A DNA stretch of 64,000 nt from Dolomedes plantarius (Eukaryota; Arthropoda; Arachnida; Araneae; Dolomedidae), in NCBI GenBank assembly GCA_907164885.2, contig OU015498.1, positions 126,744,727-126,808,726 of the forward strand. Direction: 5' to 3'. Every line of letters begins with the position of its first letter. The stretch's first letter is position 1. The notes beneath the pieces are model-generated. The model was not told where the DNA came from and did not search any database. It saw only the letters and a list, made by a program, of their open reading frames with translations. The translations under genes were made by a program, and so were the position numbers. Shown in pieces: positions 1 to 13,626 of the stretch.

Positions 1-2289
1 AGGAATAATCATACATACTTCAAGGGTCATTTAGGGCTCGTATACAAATTGAAAGAGTAATGACGAGGATTATTCTGTAGGCAATGCACAATCTGTAGTT
101 TAATGTCGTACTAAGCGTTTATTTTCTAAACACTTGAAAGGGGAAATTGAATTTAAGGTAGGAATCAACAACTTTGAAAATTACTCCAGTAGAAAACTAA
201 CTTCGGTGCAAATTCATTTACAGGTTCAATTATGTTTGTATGTTTAAATGTATAGATAAATGCATTGCTAAGATAAGTGACATCAATGCCGATAGTTGTA
301 TCTGATCGTATAAAAAAACTGTAAATTTTAAAGTTATTATAAATTATAATAATTTATGAAATGCACTTTTGTTTTAATCTTGAAGTTTTAAACTATATTT
401 TTTAATGATATGTTGCAACGTACAAAAATTGGTATAAAAAATTAAAAGTACTGAACGTGATATTTTTCTTCGTTAAAGTTTGTATAACTTATAGATGTTT
501 ACACGCATAAACTAAAAACCATATTCTATAAACGTTATAAACAAATCGTTTCAATAGGCGTTGTTTCACGATTTCCTCATTTAAGTTTTTTAACATACTT
601 AATTTTTAAAGGGATTTCCGTCATAATCACTACAAACAAAAAGTATAAAATCAATAAAAAATCAGTCTTCCAGTATTTAGATAAAATGATTATAATTCAA
701 TATTATGTAATAATAAAAATCTTTTGATATGTAATGAGGATAGAATTTATAGAGGTATCCAGGTTATTGAGAGTCTAAGAGCATGCTTAATGCTTGTAAA
801 TGCTAATCCGCCTCTGGTAGCACAATAGTTATTTCCTACGAAATTTCAAATCCCCCTCCATTAGAGGAAATGCTTGATAATAACGACTTTATTCTTATAT
901 AAAAATGTTGCGCATTAATTTATGTTTAGTTCTATCCAGGTTTAGGCTAGTAGATTTTATTTTATGTCCCCAAATCCTGTATTTTTATAAGGAATACTAT
1001 TTTTTATGTATTGTTTTCTGTTGAGTCGCAAATATACGATGTTCGTAGAGATATTATATAAATAATTTATACTTTTCCATAATTATGTGTTCAAAAACGT
1101 AATAGTCATGCATATATTGAATTAATAATATTTCCCTCTCTCAAAATTATTGATTTTTCCCCCTTTTTCCAATGGGGCAGGCAACGCAGCTTCTATGTTT
1201 CTATATTTAGATTTTTACCGATTTTTACCCTGTGATCGAACATATTTCGAACGAAGGATTTTATCGAACTGTTAGCTCTAAATCTTTACCCCTTAACCAT
1301 ACATATCATTAAAATGCAAAAGCAAATACTTCAGATCCAAATCATTCTCTGTTCGGAAAACCAGTAAAATTTCCCCTGTTTCACTTCTTTTAAATAATAT
1401 TTAAAACTGGCCAATTTATTCATAGGAGATAATGACATCAAAAATCATGAAGAAACCATCTATTTCAATTCTTTAAGTAGTAATGGAATGCATAAAGATG
1501 TCTTAGAAAGTTAAAACTTTTATTCACAAAGTAAATACACTTTTTTTTCTAAACAAAAGTTTCTAAAGAATTTAAAGGGTAAACAAGTAGTATTAAATAT
1601 TTTTGATATATCTTATATTAGCAAAATAAGATAATATTTATTTAAACTCAAATAATAGAAACGAAAATTCAAATAAAAGCGAATACAGAAATTTAATCTT
1701 TGTGCTCGATTAAGATTAATTTTTTAAAACAAACGTAATTAATTTCTTACGATGAATCTCACGAAAGATACTTTCTTGTCTTCTCTTTTTTTCTTCAATA
1801 TAGACTCATCGACTTAAATGCAGTTATGTGGTCCTTTTATTCTGTTCTCATTATCTACACAAATTAAAAAAAGGAATCGAGAGAGTCCTAATTTAATTAC
1901 AAAGCTTGCCTCTCTCACTAACTTAATTACATTAAATTACTGTGTTAGTTAGATGATGAAAGATTAAGCTGTGATCCTGTGGAAATGAGTATATTATGAA
2001 ATATCCTTAAGTACTTAACCAATACTGATAATAACGTGCAGATATGATCATTTTTTCCTCTAAAGGATATATACTACTGATCAGCTAAGTACTTTACCAG
2101 ATGAATGGAATACATTCCCTTTTAAGGATTAACACGCACTGTAAATTTTTTCAATAAGTTAATTTGCTGATACGTTTTTAGTTTGCATAAAGCATCTTAC
2201 TGAAATACTTGAAAGTGCTTGAAAATTAAAATAAATGATACTAAATCCATTCTTATGCAAAATAATGAAATTTATTTGTTGCATGAATG
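1..2289. other. AT-rich stretch without recognisable gene
   Basis: I see no reading frame of useful length, no inverted-repeat ends and no RNA gene here. Composition is strongly AT-rich with scattered homopolymer runs. Confidence 0.6.
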
Positions 2290-2434
<145 letters not shown>

Positions 2435-4825
2435 TGTATGTAATCAAATATTAAATACAAATCGTGGAAATAAATTACATAAATATTTACTCATTTTTTC
2501 ACTAATCGTAGGTGATTGTCCTTTCATAACGTTAGAAAAATTAAAAAAATAAAATTTTTAGAAAAATGTCTACATAGTTCGGAAGTAAAAAAAAAAATAG
2601 AACAGACTATCCCCACATTAAACAACTGATTTATTTAAAGTTATTTTTTATTAAAAATGATTTAAATCTATAAATGGTGTTCATTTAGTCTTTTTATTGT
2701 TTATTTCTGACGAGTTATACAAAGTTATTTTGAACTTGTCGTTTTCTTTAGTTAGCATGGAAAATAAGAAGTTCGTGGTGGTAGTTACAAGACGAGTTTT
2801 TTCTAATTTAATTATGCAAAATTATCGAAATTGTCAATCTGTTTTAAGAAAATCGAATTTTGTTTCGATGTGCTTTTTTTATTTTTATTTTTGTCGAGAA
2901 AACAGTTGTATAAATAATTTCTCACGCAAGCAGCTCAAGAATGATTAGACCTAGAGAACAGTAGTTGTCAAGTGTAAAACTATTTTAGTAGTTCAACTGT
3001 AGAACTTGTCAGGTGATTAAAATTCATAGTATCCTCAGAATTACAAAGAAGGTATTCGAATGAGTCGACTACACCATTTCCGCGTAGACCAAAAAGGAGC
3101 CTGAAGTTCGCTGTACAAACAAAACGAGGCAGGTCTATCGGAACGGGGAAGAGATCAAAACACCTCTAGATTACCTCTAATATCTTCCTTGCGCTCATCC
3201 CATAAAAAGTTATGGATCGTCTTCGTTATCCCTCCACAAGCCCGATGGTAAGGCAAGGTATAAGATGGTTTCAGGAGCGTACAACCATTCTTGGCAAGAG
3301 TAATAAGACCTTTCATTGCCAGGAATATCGGAATGGCTGACAATTAATTTCAAAGAAATTTGCCAATCTCAATGGATAGTGTGGCTGATAAGAGACTTCA
3401 CCTGTTCTACACGGAATGAATCACACGGAACTAATTATCTGCGCATGAACAAAGTACCAGAGTAGTAGCCTAGAAGTCGACAAGGATAGCAGCTTGTTTC
3501 TAGGAAATTTTCAAATTTTAGAGTCAAATTATACTGAGCGTACTGGCCTCAATTTCAGCTCGAAATTAGAAGTATGTAGGCGAACATCATGAGATCCTTT
3601 AAATGAAGTCAACGTAGTAACATTCATCGCCGAAAGTTTCTTCAACCAAAGTAGAGCCGACATCAGTTTAGATATTTAGATAATCGACACTTGGATAATT
3701 GGTCTAAATACTCTGAAGTTTACGTGCAACTTTGGGACTGCAACAGGATTTTAGCAGGCTCGCAAAGGCTTCTGCAAATTTCACTGCGTTCGGCTTGCTA
3801 GTAGCCAAAGGTCGGCCCCCCACGTTAAAGCTATGTCATCCAAATTATGATTCTAATCATCACTGGGATAAGAACTGGAAAAATATAACATGTTCTTCTC
3901 TTCTCACAGTTTCCACCAGAAACATGTGTGGGCGAACAAATAGCACATTGCTTACCACTGTACTTCGCTGGCCAAATCTACCAGATGACGTCATCCAGTC
4001 CGCCGATTAATTTCATATTCCCTATATGTCCACGGTTTTGTCAAATTTGCACATGACTCCATCTTCAAAGAGAGTTTTAAACGTCGTTTGTGTCAACTGT
4101 AATACGTGTCATAAAGTTACAATGCATTCCGTCATACAAAGGCTCTGTTTGCAGCGTAAGGCAGGAATTTTCAGTGCCACCAAAAATATTTAAACCACCA
4201 GAAATAGCATTTTTTTTAAAGTAAAATTATTATAATAAGAAGAAAGAAAGGTTTAATAATTAAAATACATAATTTCATGCAATTATGAAAATATAACTTT
4301 TAGAAAAATTTGTTTTATAAATAAACCTTAAAAAGCAATAATTTTTAGAAAGGCTTTAAATCGGGTTTATAACCTCTATTAGTCTGATATAGAGAAATTT
4401 ATTGCTCTTAAAGGAGTCTCATAAATGCATTCTCCTACGTCAGTATTGCTCAGTAAAATTCTCAACGCATAGGTTATAAGACTTAATGTGAGTAATAAAT
4501 CATGCATAGTCATTGAATGCAAGTTTATCTTTTATACGTAAATCCCGTACAGACAACACTTTCTGAATTTGAGATCTTAATTAATGTAAAACTTCTTATT
4601 TACTATATCATAATGCAGATATTACATACCAACAACTCAGATGAAAAATGATAAACGTGTAGTTTTAATTAAGTTGGAAAAACAAAACAGAAAATAATGT
4701 TGCGTTAAATAACAATTGGGCATGAGAAGATTTTATTAAAATGAAATTAGGAGGGGAAATACGGTGTGCAAAAATTATGCTATTTTTTAAGTATATTTTA
4801 TAAAACTTTATTTAAATAGGATTTA
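2435..4825. other. Unassigned region with a less AT-rich core
   Basis: The part from about 3056 to 4030 is noticeably richer in GC than its surroundings and has short open frames on both strands (for example 3155-3343 minus and 3732-4010 plus), none of which I recognise. It contains one perfect TGACGTCA octamer at 3986-3993. It may be an old transposon or LTR fragment, but I found no terminal repeats or target duplication. Confidence 0.4.
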
Positions 4826-5622
4826 TCTATATATATAAAACAGTTCCGTAACTGACTCATTCATTCATTCATTCATTCATTCATTCACTGACTGACTGAC
4901 ATACAACGCACAGACCAAACCGCTGGACCTAAAGGGCTGAAATTTTGCATGGCGATTCTTCTTATAGTGTAGGGGTGCACTAAGAGAGATTTTTGAAAAA
5001 TTCTTCTTAGATTTTTTAAAATTAAATTTTTAAGCTGTTTTTTTTACTTTTTTTAAGTTTGCATTTAAAATAATAATTTGAGGGTTATAAAATTTATATC
5101 ACGAGAAAGATCATAAAAATTCCTTTAAAATGAAATCTTTTTCGAATCTTTACCTTCATTTCCTGATTTTTGGTGAATTTTTAAAGATTAATTTTTAGAA
5201 TTTAATTTATTAAATGCTGATCACGTGACTTCTTTTTCTGGTACTTTAAATAAGTTTATCGTCACGTGCATAAAAACTAAATAGACAAAAATAATTTTTT
5301 TTCTTGCTAATGCGGCAGACGATTGGACATTATCCAAAAAAATATTAAAATACAGTAAAGAAATGTTCTAGAAACTGTACTATATTAACTGTACTATATT
5401 CTTTAGTATTCTTTATATTAGATTTAATTTGAATATCTTCTTCTACATTATTTTGTCTATAAAAATATCCCTTACGATTTTTTTATAAATATATATATAT
5501 TTTACATCAAATATATACATTGATCGTCGTATTTATTATATATATATTGGCATTAATTGCATACATTCACCGATGTTTTTACTTTGAATGTACTCCGTAG
5601 CGAAGTGCGGGTTTTCAGCTAG
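4826..5622 (+). mobile_element. Helitron-like non-autonomous element, family A copy 1
   Basis: The copy starts with TCTATATATATAAAACAG and ends with ...TTTTCAGCTAG followed by T, matching the TC...CTAR ends of Helitron/Helentron elements. A short imperfect stem-loop (CCGTAGC-GAA-GTGCGG) sits about 11 bases before the CTAG end. Just inside the 5' end is a (TTCA)n/(CTGA)n tract, as in Helentron-related elements. No protein is encoded. Five more copies, all in the opposite orientation, occur at 38.5-39.2, 41.4-42.1, 42.1-43.4, 59.7-60.4 and 62.2-63.0 kb. The assignment rests on end structure only. Confidence 0.7.
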
Positions 5623-5880
5623 TATATATATAAATGTTAACGTACCGTAAAGCATTTTATGAATTGTTTATATATGCAAGCATGTGTATAAATTAGTATT
5701 TTCCCATTTTCTTCTTTATTTTTATCTTATAATATAATCTTTATCTCTATGAACATGTATCGGCTACTGGGAAATATGAATTGTAGACTGATACTCTTTA
5801 TAAGAAAATTTCTTTTTTCATTAAATTTACCCTAAAACAAGCATTCAATGTATTTTCATTTTAGTTGCGTCCTTTGTTCC

Positions 5881-6808
5881 CACAATGATGGAATATACTT
5901 TCATTTAATGTAATGTTCGTAGCCTGAAATAATACAAGAAATTTGAACAATAATTTATAAATGCATTTTACCGTAATATCTATATATTAAAAAAAATCAG
6001 AACCTATATAATTTCATTGTTTTTGCTGTGCCATTTTAACATGCAAACATGTACTTTAAAGAAACAAATATTTAATTTCAAATCATAGTATTAACTAAGC
6101 ATTTTTCATTTGTTTCATAACTGATATAATTTTTTATGAGATCCATTTTAGCACAAAGGGAGATGTTTTCAAAAATTTTGCTTTCAGTTTCATTTTATCG
6201 GAATATATACTTCTTTTTAAAATTTTTACCCCTATGATTTTGTTCATTTTACATTATTTTTCTATAAAATGGAGAGCTATTTTAAAGAAGTATTTACCTA
6301 ATTTTAGTCCTTTTAATATCTATGTTATTGAAAAAAATAATTCACATAATGATGGAATAAACTTTCATTTAATGTAACGTACGTAGGCTGAAATAATACA
6401 AGAAATTTTAAGAATAATCTAAAAATGCATTTCACCGTAATACCTAAATATTAAAAAAATGATAACCCGTATAATTTTATTGTTTTTGTTGTGTCATTTT
6501 AGCTTGCAGAGATATGTTTTAAAGAAACACATATTTAATTTTAAGTCATAGTAATATATAAACATTTTTCATTTGTATGTTACCTAATATAATTTATTTC
6601 TGGATCCATTTTAGCACAAAGGGCGATGTTTACAAATTTTTTGCAGTATGTTTCCATTTATTCAAAAATATAAGTAATTTAAAAAAAACAATTAACCCTA
6701 TGGTTTTATGCATTTTACATTACTTTTGTATGAAATAGAGAGGTTATTATAAACAAATATTTACCCAATTTTAGTCCATGTTAATATTTATTTTATTGAA
6801 TAAAATAC
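5881..6808. repeat. Tandem duplication, unit about 462 bp
   Basis: Bases 5881-6342 and 6343-6808 are diverged head-to-tail copies (I estimate about 80% identity). Shared anchors include ATGATGGAATA at the start of each unit, CCATTTTAGCACAAAGGG in the middle and ATTTTAGTCC near the end. Neither unit encodes a visible protein. It could be two surviving units of a satellite. Confidence 0.8.
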
Positions 6809-7868
6809 TTCTAGCCTACCTTTACTTCTAGCCGTTTTTTATTTCTCTCATAGTACGGAAAGAGATTACAGAATTTAATTCGGATAGTACTATAAAAAGT
6901 ATGCGGGAAAATTGTTTTGAAAAAAGAAAAATAAACAATTAAAAATAGCAAATATCCTGTCAAATCCAACCCGATCGCATAGCCTATTTTATGAATTTTG
7001 CCTAGGTCTCTGCATAAAACTATAAGAATTGCATTTCCTTTTAATGTTTTGCCCCTTTAATTTAAGCTCGTTTTCTTCTCTGATATCTCTGGTAAATATT
7101 AAATTATTTTGCTCATGGTTTTCAAGTATCATATTCTTCAGGTAATTTTCAAACCTGATATTTGAAAAATACATTACCATAATTTTAAAGATTATTTTGG
7201 CAAACTCTTTTACACATGTTTAAATATAAATATTTTAACTCTCTTTTGTCTGCTATTTTTATAAAAATATTTTCTTCCATTCTAATGTTTTTATATCTCT
7301 AAAAAATGATCTGACGAAGATGTATGTTTTAATCTAATGAAGTTTTATTTGAACTTTTCATAAAAATTCCTTTTATGTCTGAAGGGGAACATTTATAACT
7401 CGACGGGTAACTAAAAAAAAATTATTTTCCCAACACTTAAACTAATCAAGAAAAATAATTACTTTTTTTTACATCGAAGAAAATTAAATTTATACGTAAA
7501 TTTAGATTTTTTTTCATTTATATAAATATAAAAAATGGCAGACAAAATTTCTTGTTCAATTTTTCTTTTTAAAGAAAATCAAAGTGTAAACGATGTACCT
7601 TCATTTTGCTTCTTAAGTAAATCGTTTATAAAACACTACGCATTAGCTAGCTGATAAAAAAAGGCTTTCTTTTGATAATGTTAGGCAGAAATTATTTCAA
7701 TTATTTTCAGGAGTTTATTATTAAAACATTACGCTTTTTACATCTGCTGATGAGAATGACAGGGATTTATTTAATTATTAGAGTTACCTGGAACTTCAAT
7801 TCTGAGGAAAGAACTATCGTCTGCTTTTTAGTAATACGTTATTTTTATAAAATGATGGAATATGCATG
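6809..7868. other. AT-rich stretch, nothing recognised
   Basis: Short frames at 6989-7180 (minus) and 7672-7869 (plus) have no recognisable motif and the composition of random AT-rich DNA. Confidence 0.5.
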
Positions 7869-7873
7869 ATAAG

Positions 7874-8765
7874 TGTTATGAGGGGATACCCCTTTGCGTT
7901 GTGCAAAATTAGGGAGGTGAACTCCAAAGGGAACTATGCGTTTATAAATAAAAATAACAAAATTTATTATACAATATTTTACAAAAAAGGTCAGTTTTAC
8001 ATATTATATTTAAGATCTTGGTTAGACATATTATAACAGAATTAGGGCATACTTTACCCGCTTCCTGCGGCAGAACCATTACGGGTCGAATGAAATAAAG
8101 TCATATTTTCCGTAATCTCTCAAAAGGCATGAGCACTATTTAAAGGGGAAGAAATGACCAACCTGGGGAGCTTTGATGAAACAGCAGGGCAAGGCATGGA
8201 ATCGTTGAGGCCCTTCTACCGGAGGAGGCTTTAGGTATCGGGCTAAAATTCATGGGGCCCTTCATTGGAGGAGGCAGCAAAATCGGCGCTGGTTGTTGAA
8301 CACGGACATCTCGCCCTTTTTACGGGGGCGTCTTTTTTCCAGGCTTTCTTCACAGCTCGCTACCTCAATCTCTCTCTCCGACCCTCTGCCTCCGATCCTC
8401 GTTTCTCTCCCACACTCGGGGTTCATTTTTCCCCCATTTGGATTATGACTCCTCCCCAGGTCAGTTATTCACGTAAATTTATTGCCTCTTCGTGTTTTTT
8501 ATTCGAGGGTAGGATGCTCCGACATCCCCATGGTTGACCCACGTGGTACTCTTATTTCCAAGAAAATTGTATGTCCGTTGAATTTCCTGGAATTTCTTTC
8601 TCCCGTCCTGAGGAATTCAGGGGGTGCGATGTTTCTTGGAAAATTGGTGCAGTTCCCCCTTTTTCCAATATGGCCGTTTTATGCCCCGTAATGGTGTTGG
8701 AAAAACAAAATGGCTATGACGTTGGAAGGAGTTGAAAATGTCCAAATTGTGGATCCTTCACAACA
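7874..8765. mobile_element. Solo LTR, 892 bp, with 5-bp target duplication
   Basis: The segment begins TGTTATGAGG and ends CTTCACAACA, the usual TG...CA ends with an inverted TGTT/AACA tip. It is flanked on both sides by the identical 5-mer ATAAG (7869-7873 and 8766-8770), as expected for integrase-generated duplication. The interior is GC-richer than its surroundings and has no retrotransposon genes, so this is one LTR left after recombination. Open frames at 8265-8537 and 8482-8691 lie inside the LTR and are probably meaningless. No internal sequence remains to tell Ty3/gypsy from BEL/Pao. Confidence 0.82.
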
Positions 8766-8975
8766 ATAAGTATTTTGAAGAATCTGTTTTTATCTCGGTT
8801 TTGATATTATTTCTACATTTTGTAAATTATAAAAACTTTTATAAATGTGTGATTTTAAGCATTTAAATAAGAAAAATGCATTAGTAATAATGATTTATTT
8901 CATAATATTGAGTTTATGCAACGAGCAAAATGTTTTTAATAAAAATTTATCTTTTATTATTGCTGTAAATGATAA

Positions 8976-9232
8976 GGCAAAAATTGGCAACGTCACTGGC
9001 TACGTCAGTTTTCGTCTGCTATAGATGACGTCATTATCTGGTGGCAGAAAACAGAAGCAGTTCCTATGCGTTTGCATGTGTTTTTTGACGACACCTTCAT
9101 TTTGAGTTAAATAATTTAAATTTATTTATAAAATTCCTCATATTAGTTGTATGTAACAGGTGTTTTAACACTTTTTTTTCAATATTTCGCAAGGTTTAAG
9201 AAAATATAATCATGCTTTCGTTGGAGAATTTT
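8976..9232 (+). repeat. Direct repeat, left copy, beside the two-gene transposon
   Basis: About 255 bases repeated in the same orientation at 16279-16533. Shared blocks include GGTGGCAGAAAACAGAAGC, CCTATGCGTTTGCATGTGTTT and TTAACACTTTTTTT...AATATTTCGCAAGG. The left copy contains a TGACGTCA octamer (9026-9033) that is mutated in the right copy. It may be the 5' terminal region of the transposon that follows. Confidence 0.8.
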
Positions 9233-10272
9233 ATCATTCGAAGTGAGAACATCTTTTTTTGACAGAGCGTGCATTTCCGCATGAATTTTAACATTTTATA
9301 AACGATGATTATGGTTCATTCCTTAGACTATTTCTGTTTATGAATATTACACAGTTATTTGTTCTTATTTTATGTTTGGTTTTATGTTTGTTTATTCTTG
9401 TTTTACGTTTTTGTAATAATTATTTTAGGTATTTTGGACAGTAATATTGTTTACTAAAATGTAAATTCTTTAAATTTTTGTGACATGTATTCAATCATTT
9501 TGAGCTTTTTATATACTGTAATAAATGTCTTGTAGGTCACTTTTGTTTTTGTAGTTCATTCATTGTTTTTCATGCTTGATACATTCTTAGCTATGTAAGC
9601 ACAGAAACCTAACTAATTTGCAATATTAATTTTGTACCAGTTTGTGTATTCTTAAAATAATTTCATGCTTTAAATTATTTTCTTAAACTCTTTAAAATAA
9701 CATTAAAAAAGTATACTCTTTAAAAAATAAAATAAGTTTGACACAGTAAAAAATGTAAAATAATTTCATAATATGAACTTGAAAATTTGGATTGTATTTA
9801 GTATTAAAATAAAGTAACTTTCACTTGATAAAGATTATACACACAATTTTTGTGAATAATTTTGTTGAAATGCAATCTTAATGTAAACATCAATAAAGAT
9901 GTACTACATTATTAAGATATGTTTAAATTATTAGCCCTTTAATAATGCTTAATTTAAATCATCATAAAAAGTAATCGAAAATTATACTAAACAGTTATTT
10001 CAAAGAACTCTGAGGGAAAATGAATTCTAGATTTTACTGAAAATTCTAGTTATATTAACACAGCCGAATATATTGTTGATATATTAAGCTACATAATGTC
10101 CTTAATTGAAAAACAGTACATGCAAATTCTGACATATATATTTTTTTCTTTTCAGTTTATTAATATGTTGGTCTTTTATTTTTTAGTATTTTCTATGGTG
10201 CCATTAATTCAACTAATGAAAACATCTAAATTTTCTTAATATTTGTATTGTAACTGATTTTGTTGTATATAG

Positions 10273-12716
10273 TGATACGTGAAAAGAGATGCTCGGATGC
10301 CCTCAAGATTTTCGCTTATTTGTGGGAACCATTTTCAAACAGGTTAGGATTTTCATTTGTTAACATTTGTATATATTTATTTTTTAACATTTAAACATAT
10401 TTTTATCTCTTTAAAATTAGTATTTAAAATAATTTGTCAGTGGATTTAAACAAAATATGTTGAAGGAAGGGAAAATAAAAGACAATTTCATATGAAAAAA
10501 CTAGAAAGGTTAATTTCTCATGTCATAAATTTTACAAGACACTTGGTTAATAACACAATTGTTATAGTAAAGCTTATTTGCATGCACAAACTCATACTGC
10601 ATTATTTAAAAATTATTTAAGGGCAACCAAACAGAGATAAAGATCATCCTGTTTATGTTCCAAATATCTTCTCATATACTGCACATCGTAAAAGAAATGC
10701 GAAATTGTATGAGATGAGTAAACAGCATCTATCTGATAGAGGTAAAAGTGAATCATTCAAGAAAAGAAAGATAGACACTGTGCTTTTGATGGTGACTGAA
10801 AAACAATCAGGTGTCATTTTATGTATATTTAATAAAACCTTATTTTTACCATGTTTTTATTAACTCCCTTTCTTGTTTGTTTGTGTGTTTATCCAGTACA
10901 AATCTTGCAATCGATTTTTAACTTCTTGACTAGCTAGACATTTGAAACTTTTAGAATAGCTCAAAACACGATGACAGTACATTCTTTTAAAACTTTTAGC
11001 CATCTTTAAGCAGTATTGAATTCATTTTCAGTTAATTTTGTTGTTTGAAAATTTCTTACAATTGCTCTCTTTATTACGCATTTGATCATTTTGTTTCAAG
11101 TTGATGGGATAATTCCTCAAAAAAAATTTTAAAAAGTATTTATTAATACATAGAATTGTCAAGTTTATATGATTCAACAGAAAATTTTAAAACATTGTGT
11201 ATAAAAAGTTCTTTTTATCTTGTAATTATTAATTCATGACTATAACTAGTTGAAGCATGTAATATTTATTTTTCGTATTGCCTGTTCAAGATTGGTAAAA
11301 CAGTTGTAAAATATTTATTATTCTACTAAAGTTTTGTCAGAATTTTCTGGGAATTCGCTTGTTTCTGGAGATTCTTCTAGTGAAATTTTGCCACAGGTTG
11401 CAGAGGATCTACAAAGTGAAGTTCTGCCACAGTTGATAACCAAGAAAAATATACTTTAGAAAGATCATTAGAAGATAAAAATAGAGAACTTCAAGAGGAG
11501 AATAAATTAAAAAAAAATTAGTTAATATGGATATTATGTTGGAGATGAATGGTTTGCGAGCTGAAATTAGGTAAGGCAGATTGATTTCAGAGTTTAGAGT
11601 TAACTACTAGGACTGGTAGATAACCCTCTTCAGTGGTGCACCCAGGATTTTTTCTTGGGGGGGAGGGGCGAGATGAACGGATAAAAATATTTATAATGCA
11701 AAACCAATATTCCTAATGCAATTTCTATTTCTTTGGGGGAGGGCCAAGGGTACGCCACTGATACCTCTTAGTTTCTTTTTTTCAAACATGAAGATCAGGT
11801 ATAATTTTCATTTTTTTTTTAATTTAGGTGCCTCAAGTCAAAACTAGAAGATAAGAATTTAACGCAAAAAATATTGATGGATACAAAGCTTTTTAAATAT
11901 TATACTGGTTTCCATAAAATTGAAGTATTTAACTGGATTCTATCAATTAGTAAAAAATTTGTAAAAAAACAATTCAAAATTAACAGTGAAACACAGCTTC
12001 TTATTGCTTTAATGAAGCTAAGACTAGCCATAGAAGATAAAGATTTGACAATAAGATTTGAAATATGCTCGAACACTGTTATGAGAATCCATCAAAGCTG
12101 GTTGCCAGTTCTTGCTGCCAGATTGGCATACCTCATAGAGTTCCCCAGTCGAGAGCAGATTGCAGAATCTCTCCCACGGTGCTTCCGATACAGCCCATAT
12201 AGTAATACAACTTGTATAATGGACTGTACGGAAATTTTTACTCATAGACCATCAAGCCTTGCAAATAAAATTTTGATGTGGTCCAACTATAAACACCATC
12301 AAACATTAAAATTTTTAATAGCAATTGTCCCAACAAGACATATATGTTTCGTTTCAGAATGTTGGGGTGGGAGGGTATCTGACAAAGAATTAACTAAAAG
12401 AAGTGGGATCATCGACAATCTAAAACAGGGAGACATTGTTTTGGCTGACAGAGGATTTAATGTTGATAATTACTTTGCCATACATGGAGTAAAGTTAGTG
12501 TTACCTTCATTTACAAAAGGAAAGAGCCAACTAACCAAGAAAGAAATTAAAAAATAAATATCAAATATTAGAATCCATGTAGAAAGAGTAATTGGGAGAA
12601 TGAAATGCTTTAAAACTTTAAGAAATGCTACGCCTATTTCAATCATCAAATATGCTGATGATGCAGTCACAATTTGTGCTGCACTAGTAAATTTATCCTT
12701 ACCAATAGTTATGTAA
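10273..12716 (+). pseudogene. THAP-domain DDE_4 transposase of ISL2EU-like element, one internal stop
   Basis: Exons judged from GT/AG borders and protein pattern are about 10273-10342, 10622-10810, 11341-11570 and 11828-12716. The first two carry the end of a THAP zinc finger: a C-x2-HF motif (LICGNHF), then DHPVYVPNIF, matching the THAP AVPxxF-type box. The start of the THAP domain (first two cysteines) was not found. Exon 3 encodes an acidic, coiled-coil-like linker (RSLEDKNRELQEENK) and contains frameshifts. Exon 4 encodes the DDE nuclease: MDCTEIF (first Asp), VLADRGF (second Asp) and RIHVERVIGR (Glu). A TAA at 12555-12557 interrupts it just before the Glu motif; the frame then stays open to 12716. 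The product would cut and paste the element. It is probably inactive as written, unless the stop is an assembly error. Confidence 0.8.
11631..11760. mobile_element. hAT-like MITE, 130 bp, in a transposase intron
   Basis: Terminal inverted repeats are CAGTGGTGCACCC at the left and GGGTACGCCACTG at the right, the CAGTGGCG-type ends common in hAT MITEs. Flanks AACCCTCTT and ATACCTCTT look like an imperfect target duplication of 8-9 bp. The interior is G-rich near both ends and AT-rich in the middle, with no coding capacity. It inserted between exons 3 and 4 of the ISL2EU-like transposase, so splicing could remove it. Confidence 0.7.
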
Positions 12717-13626
12717 TTTGAAATTTTGAAATCTCAATTAGTACACTGCTCAAAATAATTAGGGGAGCACATGGTTTTAACGAAATTACGCAAATACTTA
12801 CACCGATAAGTAACATAAAATAAATCATCCTAGCAGGATGATTTAAAGCCTAGCAGGAAACAGAAGAAGAAAAGGATGTAAATGATTTTAATGAACTGAT
12901 TAGAATCATAATTTAAATTGAATGATTTTTTTTTAAATCATCAATTTGAATAAAAAATTATTTCATGCATTACTTTGAACATTTTTTGTTTATTTTACTA
13001 AGGGTATTAAATTTAAATATAAACAGAAAAGAAATGAGACTTATTCATGCATATGTTGCATTTCATTCATATAATTCAAGATTTCTACTCCCTATGTAAC
13101 TCATTTGATCCATGAAAAATTTCCCACTGTGTGTATTGGTCTACTTTACTTATCAATCTTGACACTGGGATAATATACTATTTTAGTAATTGACTAGACA
13201 GATTTGTTTCCGAGTGCAAGTCAGATATCCAGTCCTAAGTACTCTTGGATCCTAATTATGAAGTGGAATGTTTAACATTAAATGAAAAAGACCAAGCTTT
13301 AAACTTTGTTAAAGAAAAGTATAGAGATACCTCCTTATTAAACATTTTACTAAAATTCATTGTGAACTCTCCTCCTTTTAATGGCCCTTTAAAAAAGAAG
13401 CTTTAAAATCATTAAATACCTTACAATGGTCAATAAGACTCATTTTTTTAAATTTCAAATTATTAAAAATTCGTTTATTTACAACGATCAGCAATGTTTG
13501 AATTTGAAAATGTTTACTTCCTATTGTTGCATTAGCTATATAGTAGTTTAGAATATAATTTTGAATCTATGGTATATATAATAGTTTATATCATGATTTT
13601 TATACACCCCTGATCCATTGTTTCAG
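12717..13626 (+). other. Spacer between the two transposon genes, with an unassigned short frame
   Basis: Mostly AT-rich. A 57-codon open segment at about 13235-13405 (contains KDQALNFVKEKYRDTSLL, rich in Lys, Leu and Asn) reads more like protein than the surrounding DNA. It may be an upstream exon of the YqaJ gene or a fragment of something else. I do not recognise it. Confidence 0.35.

Noticed and set aside
8265..8691. Two overlapping open frames (90 and 69 codons) as possible host exons
   Set aside because: They lie wholly inside a solo LTR defined by TG/CA ends and an ATAAG duplication.
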